A stretch of DNA of 64,000 nucleotides, taken from positions 4,982,501 through 5,046,500 of the forward strand of contig OX463827.1 in the NCBI GenBank assembly GCA_949825045.1, given 5' to 3'. Source of the DNA: Argyresthia goedartella. Lineage: Eukaryota; Arthropoda; Insecta; Lepidoptera; Argyresthiidae. Positions 29,655 to 40,108 of the stretch are shown here, piece by piece (position 1 is the first letter of the stretch; each line of letters starts with the position of its first letter). The notes under the pieces are model-generated. The model made no database searches and was not told the origin of the DNA. It saw only the letters and a list, made by a program, of their open reading frames with translations. The position numbers were made by a program, and so were the translations under genes.

Positions 29655-30214
29655 CTTTAACATGTGGATCTTTTTGAATACAAGGCGCATCTTGGCCAAG
29701 ACGAGTGGGTGGTCCGTACTGCAGGCCGCACTGTGGTATGTTCGGAAGTTAGTCGTGTCACATAAGTCCCTTTGTAGGAGTAGGTCTTATGTACAACTTT
29801 GTTTTTGAAGTAGGTGTTGGTGACAATCAGCTGATGTGTGGCACATAGTTCCAGGAGGCGTTGTCCGTTTTCGTTCATGAAGCCTATCTCGTGTTTGCCC
29901 ATATACTCTCGGCAGAGTTTATGATTACTACCAATTCTTGCGTTAAAATCTCCGAATAACACGAGTGGTCTGATTTACTTATTTTGTCTATGCATTCGCC
30001 CAGGATTTGATAAAAGGTGTCCTATATGCTGGGTTCGGCTTTAAGGGTCGGTGCTGATGCTGGTATCACTGTAACTGGACGTGACTCCGACATAGAGCGC
30101 ATGGTTATTAGGCGTCTGGTAATATACTTGGCTGTGTCAAAGAATCCTAGCAGGTTATTTCTTATGGCAATGCCAACACCGTACTCTCTTCTTACACCTT
30201 CGTTTTAAGGCTTT
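29655..30214 (-). pseudogene. RTE-type LINE endonuclease fragment
   Basis: The minus strand reads, in pieces, REYGVGIAIRNNLLGF, TAKYITRRLITMR, DTFYQILGECIDKISKSD and then VLFGDFNARIGSN ... GKHEIGFMNENGQRLLELCA and THQLIVTNTYF. This is the order of an APE-type endonuclease of RTE-like LINEs, including the catalytic GDFNAR block. Frame changes occur near 29960 and 30040-30100, and a stop follows YSYKGT. The fragment ends before the RT. The enzyme would nick the target DNA. Nothing of the C-terminal SDH-type motif can be read. Confidence 0.78.
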
Positions 30215-30956
30215 GCATCGATCTACCAAACACCCTTTTTGACTACGAAATTTACTAAATGTTCATCAAATTTAGTGTTCCCACGTAGTTTCAGAGAATC
30301 GTTTTGGTTCCTATTAGTCAGGTTCTTCCCGAATGCTAAGGATAGGTTTGTTAGGTCACAACTTTATAATACAATCTGGAGCCGAAGCGAGACAGGCGAC
30401 CCCATTTTGTTTAATATAAAATAGAGTTTGCAATTTTGATAAAAATTTAGTTAAATTGATGAAAATTTGTAAAATTTATGAAAATGTATTTTTTTGTTAC
30501 ATATTTTTGGTCATTTTAGTAAAAAGTGAAACATAACGTTAACATTTCGGGAAGATAGACTGAAAACGTACACACTAATAAATACGTATGACATAACTCA
30601 ATGCGTGTGCGTTGACAAAATTTTACAAATGTACATGTGCCTATTATATTATATATACAAACTCCAGCCAACTTATTGCTATAAGTAGATATGTAAACAA
30701 AGTCGAAGCGTATTAAATCTACAATTCTGATAGCAGCGAGCCTTTTTGAATGTAGTGCTTCAACGCCTGACAGGAATTTAGATTTGTGATATAGTATAAC
30801 CAGTCCAATAGGCAATAGTATGCGGCTCACTAATCAATAGCAACCAGCAATATATAATTTATGGACTATTTACCCACTAGCAAGCAATGCAAAATGCGCC
30901 GTGACCGCGCATCAAAAATGAACAGAAGACATTCACTGGGAAAGTTGTAGATGCGG
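30215..30956. other. Unassigned AT-rich sequence
   Basis: No motif was recognised on either strand. A tract at 30430-30500 is rich in AAATTT and AAAATT words. Confidence 0.4.
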
Positions 30957-31165
30957 TATTTTTTTTGGGTACCTTACCCGAAGGGTGCCAAACGGGACCC
31001 CATGGCTAAGCTTCCGCTGTCCGTCTCTGTCCGTCCATCTGCGGGCTGTATCTCATGAGCCTCCGACAGTCAGTCGGCTGAACCGTTATATGTAGAGAGT
31101 CAAAGTTTTCACAGACTGTGTATTTATGAACCACGCTTGTTTTAATAAAATAAGGGGGTCCTTAT
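30957..31165 (-). mobile_element. GGTTCCGTAC-type repeat, end fragment
   Basis: GAAGGGTGCCAAACGGGACC, CTGTCCGTCTCTGTCCGTCC and GGCTGTATCTCATGAGCC occur in the same order as in the copy at 39190-39290. Only one end of the family is present. Confidence 0.65.
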
Positions 31166-31252
31166 ACAATTGATGTCTTTTTTGTTTTTTTTTCAAATTC
31201 AAATTCAGGGGGAGGATATGAAACCCAAACCCTGACATCTATATCGATCCCT

Positions 31253-31850
31253 TTCAAGTTGATGTTCTGAAGGCTGCTCGCCAACTTCAAGTTGATGTTG
31301 TGAAGGCTGCTCGACAACTTCAAGTTGATGTTCTGAAGGCTGCTCGCCAACTGCAAGTTGATGTTCTGAAGGCTGCTCGCCAACTTCAAGTTGATGTTTT
31401 GAAGGCTGCTCGCCAACTTCAAGTTGATGTTCTGAAGGCTGCTCGCCAACTTCAAGTTGATGTTCTGAAGGCTGCTCGGCAACTTCAAGTAGATGTTGTG
31501 AAGGCTGCTCGCCAACTTCAAGTTGATGTTCTGAAGGCTGCTCGCCTACTTCAAGTTGATGTTCTGAAGGCTGCTCGCCAACTTCAAGTTGATGTTCTGA
31601 AGGCTGCTCGCCAACTTCAAGTAGATGTTGTGAAGGCTGCTCGCCAACTTCAAGTTGATGTTCTGAAGGCTGCTCGCCTACTTCAAGTTGATGTTCTGAA
31701 GGCTGCTCCACAACTTCAAGTTGATGTTCTGAAGGCTGCTCGCCAACTTCAAGTTGATGTTCTGAAGGCTGCTCGCCAACTTCAAGTTGATGTTCTGAAG
31801 GCTGCTCGCCAACTTCAAGTTGATGTTGCTGCTCGCCTCTTCAAGTTGAA
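31253..31850. repeat. 33-bp minisatellite, 17 full units plus degenerate ones
   Basis: The unit TTCAAGTTGATGTTCTGAAG + GCTGCTCGCCAAC is repeated in register from 31253 to 31813, then decays to 31850. As 33 is a multiple of three, the array is open for long stretches in several frames: plus-strand KAARQLQVDVL (191 codons) and minus-strand EQPSEHQLEVG and ASSLQNINLKL. A variant (GTAGATGTTGTG) marks units 8 and 12, and units 8-11 repeat as 12-15, giving a 132-bp second-order repeat. I find no promoter, splice or homology evidence that any frame is a gene. Confidence 0.92.
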
Positions 31851-32089
31851 GTTGACCAATCGAGATGATGTTTAAATCGATTGATTGTGTTTTGAATTGC
31901 AAACGAACCGGTAGCCTTGTGATGTAGTTCTGATATCAGTCGCAATGGCATATAAATTCGAAATAGACCATTTACATCGCAGAAAAAGTTCGTGTGCAAT
32001 AATCGTGTTCCGACGGGTCAATTTTTTAAGGCTAGTCTTGAATCGCACATCAAAAATACTGACTTTCAGTCAAAAAAGGATCAGAAAAA

Positions 32090-32238
32090 ACACTTTTTAT
32101 GTTTTAAATATGTTTGTTGTTCTTACATGTTCAACGTTATACGAAGGATAAAGGGGGTTTCGCTTCGCTCGCCCTTTACCCCTTCGCCTTTTACCCTTCA
32201 CCTAAGCTACCGCAGTATTTTGCCCTGATATTTGCTGT
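32090..32238 (-). mobile_element. Family R repeat, fragment
   Basis: Reverse of the reference at 10782-11106: TTACATGTTCAACGTTATAC, GAAGGATAAAGGGGGTTTCG, CTTCGCTCGCCC and CCGCAGTATTTTGCCCTGAT. Both ends are missing. Confidence 0.7.
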
Positions 32239-33389
32239 GACAATCAGTACATTTTCTGTGCAAATCAGTGTTATTGATGTGCAGTTTAATATTTCCCATT
32301 TTTTTATTGGACTGGTGTTGCGATTGCTGTCAGAAATACATAAATATTAAGGCTAAGCGGGATGAGTCAAGAAATACTGAATCGAGCTACTGAGTTCCTT
32401 AATTCCTATGGCAGTCTGACAACCCATCTTCTTCTCTTTCAGCGTGTTCTGCTGGACATGAGCTTCCCCAACTCTAACTTACCTAATATAACTTAACCCT
32501 CTGTAACATATTCACCCTCCCTAAATTCTCACACTTTAACTATAATTCGCACTTTCCAGCATTGTAAAGTATAGACTACAATCTATCTTTCAATCAAGCA
32601 TAAACAAGTCAACGGAAATGTTGCTATTTAATTCAAAATACGACATTTCTTTAGTGAATAATTTTAAATTGTCGGTGCGTGAAAAGTACTAAAAACCTGG
32701 CAGCCACACTCCCTTTTTAAATATAAGGCTTAATTGATAAAAAAAAGTATTCTTTTAATCTTTTACACTATCCAAATCCAGGAAAATTATATAATTTTAA
32801 CCTGTTGAATACCACCGGCGTGAGCTAAGGCCACTTTACCGTTAAAGGTTTTAAATTGTATCAACACGGCATAGGGTCCATAATCGCGACCCCTACCAAC
32901 TACCCTCGGTTTTTGAGAGGTCAAGTTGTTGTAGCGGGCTAACCTAACCTAACCTATCCTCGAACAGTCTGAACATTAATCTATTAGGAACATCGTGTCA
33001 CAGAACTCCCGACATTACTCTTATGATGTCTTATGCCGGCTAAAACCGTTATGAAGTAAATAAGCACATCTACATTCCCATAATCGTTCATTCGGAAACC
33101 GTCGCTTCCACAAAACGAATCATTAATACCGGTCCGGAATCATGTGCAAACAGCAACGCGGATATGAAAACATGAAATTGCCATAACGATATGTACAGAA
33201 ACACTCGCGTATTTCAACTAATAAATAGCTTGTTTGAACCGCCCATGTTTGTTTAAAGGCCCTTTACAATGTACAGTCTACCGTAATCGTGCGGGCAAAG
33301 AAACAAACCAACAAAGAGTATTTTTCCATACGAGGTGGCAGGGACACAATTGTTCCCACTTTAATCTAGTTATTTAGTACTTTTTTTGG
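32239..33389. other. Unassigned sequence
   Basis: No gene, repeat or inverted repeat was recognised over more than 1 kb. This is one of the few stretches that may be low-copy host DNA. A run of three AACCT units at 32941 is too short to be called telomeric. Confidence 0.4.
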
Positions 33390-36300
33390 GTGATAGCGGG
33401 TTAGCCTATCGCCGTGACCGTCAGCATGGCTGGTCGCCTGTAGCGTCTGGCTCTGAGAGTTCATTGGAGAATTGCTACCTTATTGCTAAAATTAGGTCTG
33501 ATCGTAGAAACATGCTACCTATGATATGTTTCAGGGTATCAGACCAGCCTTTTATCTGTTAATTTTTATATCTTCTTTTCGAGTCGATGGTCATCTCAGA
33601 TACGGGCGGCCCAAAAGGCCGCAACCGCAATAGCTCGCTCGGTAGCCTTATACAGCTCCTCGTCCGTGCAGGTTGTCGGGCACGCAGGGCACCCAGTCAT
33701 GTGCGCAATCGTCTGTCTCGGGTATCCACAGACGCACGCCGTGTCTAGTTCCGAGATGATGCCCCACCTCGCCAGGTTAGCTCTGGACCTCCCCACTCCA
33801 GCTCTGAGACTGTTGAGAGATTTCCAGATCGGCCAGCTGACCTTGTTTCTCTTTCACGCATTTGCTTGGGTCTGTAGGTTTCAGTCGCGACTGCCACTTG
33901 GCGAGGCGTGTAGTTTGAGCTGGTTGTCTTAGCGGCTGCACTGAGTGCAGGAAGCTTTTTCTGGAACGCAGTCTGGGCCTGGCTGGTACATGGTTGAACA
34001 GGGGATACCGTCTGTCATGTGTCTGCTTTGACCTTTCAACCGAGCTAGAGACAGATCTCCGAACCTCCGGGGGGGCTATTCCTGCTAGCTGGTACAGCTT
34101 GTCGGTTAGTGTGGGTTTCAGACAGCCCGTTATTAATCGACATGACTCGTTCAATGCCACGTCGACCAGCTTTGCGTGCGTTGAACGTTCCCACACAGGG
34201 CAGGCGTACTCAGCCGCAGAGTAGCACAGCGCCAGAGCTGTGGTGCGCAGGACGGTTGGCTTTGCTCCCCAGGATGTCGTGGTCAGCCTCTAGTGTGCAA
34301 ACTTTTTGTTGGGTCTTCGCGCAATGCTGCTTCATTGTCAGGCTTCTGTCTAGGGTTACGCCGAGGTACTTAGGGAAACTGTTGTGGGACAGTTTTACGT
34401 CTCTCCATATGATGTTAAGTTCCCTTTTAGCATCCCTGTTGCGGAGATGGTATGCACAGACCTCGGTTTTGGCTGGGTTTGGCTTCAGACCGTTAGCAGC
34501 ATAGTATTCGCCAAGCTTGTTCAGGGAAGAGGTAATTTTTTCCTCCACGCTCTCGAAGGTGTACGATTGAGCCTCGAGTGCTAGGTCGTCAGCGTATATG
34601 AAGCTTCTGGTATCCTGTGTCCTAGGCTGATCATTTGTATATATGTTGAACAGACTTGGCGCCAGGACACTACCCTGTGGCAATCCATTACGCTGATTTC
34701 TCCAACGGCTCTTCTGTGTTTGCAGGTTAACTTGAAACCGGCGGTTACTGAGGAGCTGTCCCACGATCTGGCAGAATTCATAATCGCCCGTGATCTCATA
34801 CAGCTTTTTAATCATTACGCTGGTGTTCACAGTGTCATAGGCCACCGATAAATCCACGAAAGCGACACCCGTGATTTTCCCTTTCTCAAATCCATCTTCA
34901 ATGTGCTGGGTCAGGTTGAGAACTTGCGATGTGCAAGACTTGCCGGGGCGAAAACCTGCCTGGGATCAGTTTATCGTCGATGTATGGAGTAAGACGGCCA
35001 AGAAGGATCCTTTCGAACAGCTTGTATAGGTGGCATAGTAGGGAGATTGGGCGAAAACTTTTGGGGTCATCAACTGGTTTGCCCGGCTTGAGTAGCGCGA
35101 TGACACGGGCCTTGCGCCATTCTTTTGGGATCTTCTTGGTTTCCAGACAGTTGTTGAAAAGCCTCAGAACCCAATCCACCGTCACAGGGCCGAAATGCTT
35201 TATCTGTTCGACAGTGAGGTCGTCAAGTCCACACGCCTTCCCGCTTTTCAGCCTTCTAATCGCGGCGATCATCTCTTCGCGGCTGAAAGCATTACTCAGG
35301 GTGTCAGTCTCGGTGGCCGGGTTCCTAAGGATCTTCCTAGCTCCTTGCAGGGGTTTGGTCTTGCCATTCAGCAGCAGTTGGTGGGCGACCTGGTTTGCAG
35401 TAACATTTGTATATTCTCCAGAAGAGTTCTGGGTACCAGTTAGTTTCTTGATTGTAGACCAGGCTTTCTTACTGTTGTGCGTCATGTCAACCAACTCGAC
35501 CAGGTCTTGCCATTTTTTCCGTCGGGTTTCACCGATACACTGCAGTAGAGCTTCACCGAGGGCGGTAGTGCTTTCGGAAAAAGGGTCTCTTTCAAAGGCA
35601 GTCTGGTATTCTTGCAGAAGTTCGGCAGTGTCGCCAGTTAGTCCTGGAACATAAGATGTGGCACAGCCCCTCGGAAGAGTTCTGCGCGATATTTCCTTAA
35701 TCACGTCAATGAATGAGCTGTAGTTATTTGGCGTGGCCTCGATGGTGTGAATCCTGCTATCCAAAGTAGTTGCGAACTTCTCCCAATCCGCTTTGTTGAA
35801 GTTGAAACGCCTCCGGAACGGGACTGTAGTAGGTTCGATTGCGGCGTTTACTTCACAGGAGATGGGTCTGTGTTGGGTGCGTGGGATCGGCCGTGCAACT
35901 CGTTTTCGGCATTGGGAGCTAATGTTTGAGCTAGCGAAGATTAAGTCTGGGTTGTATCCCCTTTTCCATCTGCCACTGTTGAAGGATGCCGGTAGCTTTG
36001 GGTCGTGGATCAGTGCAAGGTTATTGGCCTCGCTCCATTCCTCAACGGCTTCTCCATTTCCGTCCGTTTCCTTGTACCCCCATGCGACGCTATGACTATT
36101 GAAATCTCCAGTGACAATTCTGGTTATCGTGTTGCCGAAGTTGGGTGTCACTGTGAATTGGAACGGGTAGTTGGGGGGTTTGTATAAGGATATTACAGTG
36201 GCGTCTGACAACTCCACGGTCAGTATCTCCACATTATTGTCGTCTGTTAGGTGGGCGGACTTCACGTGCGTACCAGGTTTGGTGTAGATCACGCTGCCGT

Positions 36301-36480
36301 ACTTGAGATGAGGTCGCTCGATGATACGGGTCATATTCATTATATCCGGCCTCGGGTTGTCTGGGCCTCGGTGCGTTTCTTGTACGCACAAAACGTCAGT
36401 CTTATTTATATGGCACAGCTCAGTAAGTAAAATTGCTTTGTCCGCTGAGAAGCCCTCTATATTAATAGAGAACTGTCAAG
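33390..36480 (-). pseudogene. Jockey-type LINE, nearly full ORF2 with three frameshifts
   Basis: The reading begins, without a visible ATG, at FSINIEGFSADKAILLTELC (about 36480) and continues through the endonuclease blocks VLCVQETHRG, RIVTGDFNSHSVAWGY, YNPDLIFAS and RTQHRPISCE, and the RT blocks KSGKACGLDDLTVEQI and FRPISLLCHLYKLFERI. A few bases are missing at about 34960, shifting the frame into FVDLSVAYDTVN, RNGLPQGSVLAPSLFNIYTN and the active-site FIYADDLALEAQS. A second shift at about 34225 leads to HAKLVDVALNESCRLITGCL, a third at about 33790 to WGIISELDTACVCGYPRQTI, the C-terminal zinc-like CxCG...TxxHMxxCP motif, ending at 33596. The 3' UTR (33390-33595) is shared with 38040-38190. 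All catalytic blocks are present; only frameshifts inactivate it. No ORF1 was found. Confidence 0.9.
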
Positions 36481-36716
36481 GCAGGCCCTGATAAGGGCCG
36501 TATATTGCGAGCTTGGATCTTACGGATGGCCATCGTGGTGAAAAGATTAGTCAGCCTACTGCTTGTTGATGCTAGTAGCTGCTTCCAGGGGACGCCGGGT
36601 GCTTAAGTAGGTATAAACCGTGCACCACACTGGGAGGCTCTTTTCATGTCCCCCATGTCTAATCATGTCAATAATTTTTATATTATTTTAATAAACTTAG
36701 TGTAATACACTTTGAG
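36481..36716. other. Flank or 5' UTR of the Jockey-type LINE
   Basis: No open frame continues here on the LINE strand. It may be the element's 5' leader. The exact 5' end cannot be placed. Confidence 0.35.
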
Positions 36717-36776
36717 GGAAGAAGAGGCCTATACCCAGCAGTGGATGAATGTGGGATGATTGATGATGATGATGAT
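36717..36776 (+). mobile_element. LINE or SINE 3' tail with (GAT)n end
   Basis: GGAAGAAGAGGCCTATACCC, AGCAGTGGATGAATG and (GATGAT)n form the 3' end commonly seen in lepidopteran RTE-type LINEs and SINEs that use their machinery. Only the last 60 bp are here. Confidence 0.65.
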
Positions 36777-37184
36777 AAATACACTTTGAACTTTATGCAT
36801 AAGACACGAATGCCATTCTGACATCAGGATGGCTAGACACAACATATAATATCTTTCTACGGCATTAAGCAAGAACATCCTATATAATATAAATTTTAGC
36901 TTGGTAAGTACATCGGTTAAATAATAAAAGCCATTACAATGACTGGGTCTCTGAAGGAGCTCACGCTCATTGCCGTACCGAAGGGCTACCCCCCTGACAT
37001 ACAAAATTAAGGATGGAATAACTCGCTAAATGTGGGCACAACTATAACCTCAGCTAACCCGTAAGGGAAAAGGCTTGACGCTATGTTATATTTCGTTACA
37101 AGCTATTCCGAAAGGTGGCCACAAGGAATGATATCATTCATTAACTTTGTGGTACATCGTGGGTTGCGACCGCCGACTGCCTGC
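36777..37184. other. Mixed sequence with a LINE 3' UTR scrap
   Basis: GCCATTCTGACATCAGGATG at about 36810 is the reverse complement of a phrase in the Jockey-type LINE 3' UTR at 43305. The rest is unassigned. Confidence 0.45.
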
Positions 37185-37397
37185 ATACATCCAGTATCTC
37201 TGTTGTCTATTCCTCTGCCGAGTATTGTGCTCCGGTCGGGCTTAACAGCACCCATGTGGGCAAACTAGACCAAAACTGAATAACACCAAGCGCTGTATCT
37301 ACGGTACTGTTAAATCGACTTCCACTCATTGGCTACCCGTCTTGAGACACATCGCCCCGCCACAAATTCGTTGAAGTCAGGCTCTGAACAGACAAGT

Positions 37398-37451
37398 AAA
37401 CTAGGACTAGATCAATGTGTGTAAATAGTGTCCAAGGTATTATTATTATAT
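37398..37451 (+). mobile_element. SINE-A 3' fragment inside LINE
   Basis: AAACTAGGACTAGATCAATG, TGTCCAAGG and a (TTA)n tail match the SINE-A 3' end. The copy in block 2 is at 42629-42682. Confidence 0.75.
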
Positions 37452-37493
37452 TACCTTATATTACAGGTAATTCCAAATATATTTTTTTATATG

Positions 37494-37587
37494 GACACAC
37501 ACACACACACACTCTCTCTCTCTCACACACACACACCCACACCCACATATATACACACACATACACACACACACACACACACACATT
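37494..37587. repeat. CA/TC microsatellite
   Basis: (AC)n, (TC)n, (CA)n with CCCA variants, then ATATATACACACAC and a final (AC)n. The long open frames over it are made by the repeat itself. The counterpart in copy 2 is about 70 bp longer. Confidence 0.9.
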
Positions 37588-38190
37588 ATTCTCACTCGAG
37601 TTCAACCTTCCCGAGATCTGGAAAGAGTGGGGCCAGAAAACTGTCAGAACGATCGTAAATGCCCTCGATCCTACGTGCAAGTTGGTTTTGACTTTTGACA
37701 GGTGCCTCCTAAACAGACTCCGGACTGGGCACGGTCGATGTAACTATTTCCGACACTAGTGGGGTTGGAGAGATAGTGCCATGTGTGAGTGCGGCGAAGA
37801 ATTCCAGACCATGGAGCACATTGTCCAGCGCTGCCCCCAGACCTCGTACAATGTACCCCCCAGAGATCTGTTTGACTTTCTCCCTGACGCAGCCAACTGG
37901 CTCAGTTCACTAAATTATATTCCTTTCTAGCCTATTCTTATAAACCATACGACTAAATTAATTAATTACGTTACAAATATTGGTACGATAGATTACATTT
38001 TGTGTCCAGCCATCCCGATGTCAGAATGTCAGGAGAGAAAAATCCCTGAAATATATCATAGGTAGCAATTTCTGACAATCGGTAGCACAACGTAACATTA
38101 AGGTAGCAATTCTTGAATAAACTCTCGGAGCCAGAAGCTACAGGTGACCAGCCATGCTGACGCTCACCTATTTCCGGCTGCTATGGAGAT

Positions 38191-39176
38191 ATAAAGTTTT
38201 TTTAATGATGTTTTCCATCAATACCAGAATGTCGGTGTAATGTCCGTTCAATCAATAAATAAATTATGCCATTGGTACATGATAGTATGCGTTATCGAAC
38301 AAATTAAACGACCTACCTGTGTTAATTGTTTACAGACAAATATGACTGGTGCAAATACCATATTTGGTGCAAACAAACATTACCCGTTCATAGATGTTTA
38401 CCATAGTTATGAGCTAAACAGAACAGCCAATCATTTGTTATGCCTTCAAAGTGTTTTTGCTTTGATTGTTATCAGAGAGAAACACAGAGATTTTGCATAA
38501 TTCGACGAGTAATATGCCAAGTTAATCAAGACATGATACCAACTAAATCGATATAAGTAAGACCTTTGCAGAAGTAATCCACTAGTCATTTGCGTACCAG
38601 CTAGAGCCCAATACCCCTTACAAATTATCAACCCATCAGCACAGACAACTTGTCGCCGACACAGATAAACAGCGCACCCGAGAAATCACGGAAATTTGAA
38701 ATTTAAGAGCGAAATCTTTGCGGCACTGCGTGAGAGGCGCCTTAATTACGGGACGGTAATTAACATCATAAATACTTGTTAAGGCGACGACCCCGAGCCC
38801 CTACAGCGAGCACTTGTAATTTACTAGGAAAGTTATTGGCCGCTTTCCTGTGCGCGACGTTTTAAGTCTGAAGCTAATGCGTTGGAGATGTTGACAAGAG
38901 TGCTAATTGATTTGACGAGGAGATGGGCTAGCCCCCTGTTGCGCGAGTGTAGAATGTGGGTGCAAATGAAGTGCTGCCTAATTATGATACGGGGCGCTAC
39001 TGTCAGTTTCTGTTGGAGCCAGTGCGCCCGGTAATATCCGTCCATGCGTTGCCGTCCGTTAAAAATTTCAACTTAACTTTGTTTAACTTAACTCAATAGC
39101 TATTACGACGACCTCTGAGGAAAAATATTTGGGTCTCCCATAGTAATTTGTAATCAGCTGATCGAGTACTGAGCGA
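38191..39176. other. Unassigned sequence of tandem copy 1
   Basis: A region with mixed base composition that matches no repeat recognised elsewhere in the window. The 86-codon frame at 38240-38500 and the 70-codon minus frame at 38833-39045 have no motif. Their conservation with copy 2 only reflects the recent duplication. The 38690-39010 part is GC-richer than its neighbours and could be host-derived. Confidence 0.45.
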
Positions 39177-39575
39177 CGATTTTTAGGGTTCCGTTCCCAA
39201 AGGGTGCCAAACGGGACCCTATTACTAAGCCTCCACTGTCCGTTCGTCCGTCCGTCTGTCACCAGGCTGTATCTCATGAACCGTGATAGTTAGAAAGTTG
39301 AAATATTCACAGTTATTTCTGTTGCCGCTATAAAAACATATACTAAAAAAACAGAATTAAATAAATATTTAAGTGGGGCTCCCATACCACAATTATTTTA
39401 ATACCACATAGAAGCTTATGAATGCACCTGATTACGTACATGGAGTGTGAAAGTGGACGTACCAATAACTTTGTAAACAACATTTTCCTCTGTAAAATCC
39501 AACAATCAATCCACACCATCCCTACCATTGTACGGTGGTACGGAACCCTTCGTGCGCGAGTTACACTTGTACTTG
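39177..39575 (-). mobile_element. GGTTCCGTAC-type repeat, both ends present
   Basis: From TTTTAGGGTTCCGTTCCCAA through GTCCGTTCGTCCGTCCGTCT and CAGGCTGTATCTCATGAACC to GGTACGGAACCCTTCGTGCG and the CGAG...ACTTG end. This is the reverse of the layout at 12286-12895. Its inner part TTATGAATGCACCTGATTAC ... AACTTTGTAAACAACATTTT also occurs inverted at 40030-40110, forming a roughly 80-bp inverted pair. Confidence 0.75.
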
Positions 39576-40108
39576 AAAGTTTTTTATTCATTTGCGGTCA
39601 TATGTTTACTGGGGAAATGTGTTCATATTGGTGGGTACTATCATTCCCTAAGATATGGTCAGCTAATTCAATGTCATTCTGTATATGGCCAGCCAGCTAT
39701 GGGGTAAAAGTAAGTATTAAAGGATAACAAATTATAAAACAATCAGCCAAGTCAAAATATTACAAAATCTTTTTACACCTTTTTATTTGTAATTGTACTG
39801 TTACTTTAACAGCAGGCATGTACCCTTTTTAACACGCTTTTATTAGCTTGGGTTGTATGTATGTATGTATCTATGTATGTAACGGAATCTTTGAACTTAA
39901 TTTTCACCAGTTTCCAGAAGTCTGATTATTAATTTGAAGTTTTGCATACGTGTCAAGGACCGATGACAATGCAATAATTTGATAACAGTTTCCCATTATC
40001 CTTATTAGGACGGCCAGGATTAATACATAGCAAAATGTTGTTTACAAAGTTATTGGTGCGACTACTTTCATACTTCATGTATGTAACCAGGTGCATTCAT
40101 AAGTTTGT
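39576..40108. other. Spacer before the helicase fragment
   Basis: It contains a (GTAT)n run (39857-39883) followed by GTAACGGAATCTTTGAACTT, another recurring lepidopteran-type repeat word, and the inverted partner AAAATGTTGTTTACAAAGTT at about 40033. No gene is seen. Confidence 0.5.

Larger units (their letters stand above)
37185..38190 (+). pseudogene. Jockey-type LINE C-terminus and 3' UTR, interrupted by a SINE scrap and microsatellite
   Basis: The first part reads VVYSSAEYCAPV, THVGKLD and, in another frame, STSTHWLPVLRHIAPPQIR. At about 37398-37590 it is interrupted by a SINE-A tail and a CA/TC microsatellite. It resumes with LPEIWKEWGQ, LNRLRTGHGRCNYFRH, a TAG stop, WGWRDSAMCECGEEFQTMEH and IVQRCP (the zinc-like CxCG...TxxHIxxxCP motif), ending about 37930. 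The 3' UTR (to 38190) is homologous to 33390-33595 on the other strand, so both belong to one family. The left edge of the tandem block (37340) cuts through this remnant. Confidence 0.85.

Noticed and set aside
31253..31850. CRISPR-like array or repeat protein gene
   Set aside because: Units are directly contiguous with no unique spacers, and the sequence is eukaryotic. Openness in several frames follows from a unit length divisible by three, so a protein is not supported.
32939..32960. Short (AACCT)n run resembling the insect telomere repeat
   Set aside because: Only three exact units; too short and isolated to be an interstitial telomere.
37415..37759. Threonine/histidine-rich frames over 37.4-37.76 and 42.65-43.0 kb
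   Set aside because: They are translations of CA/TC microsatellites joined to the LINE remnant.
38240..38500. 86-codon frame conserved at 43539-43799
   Set aside because: Conservation is explained by the tandem duplication alone; no motif and no codon-position bias that I can see.
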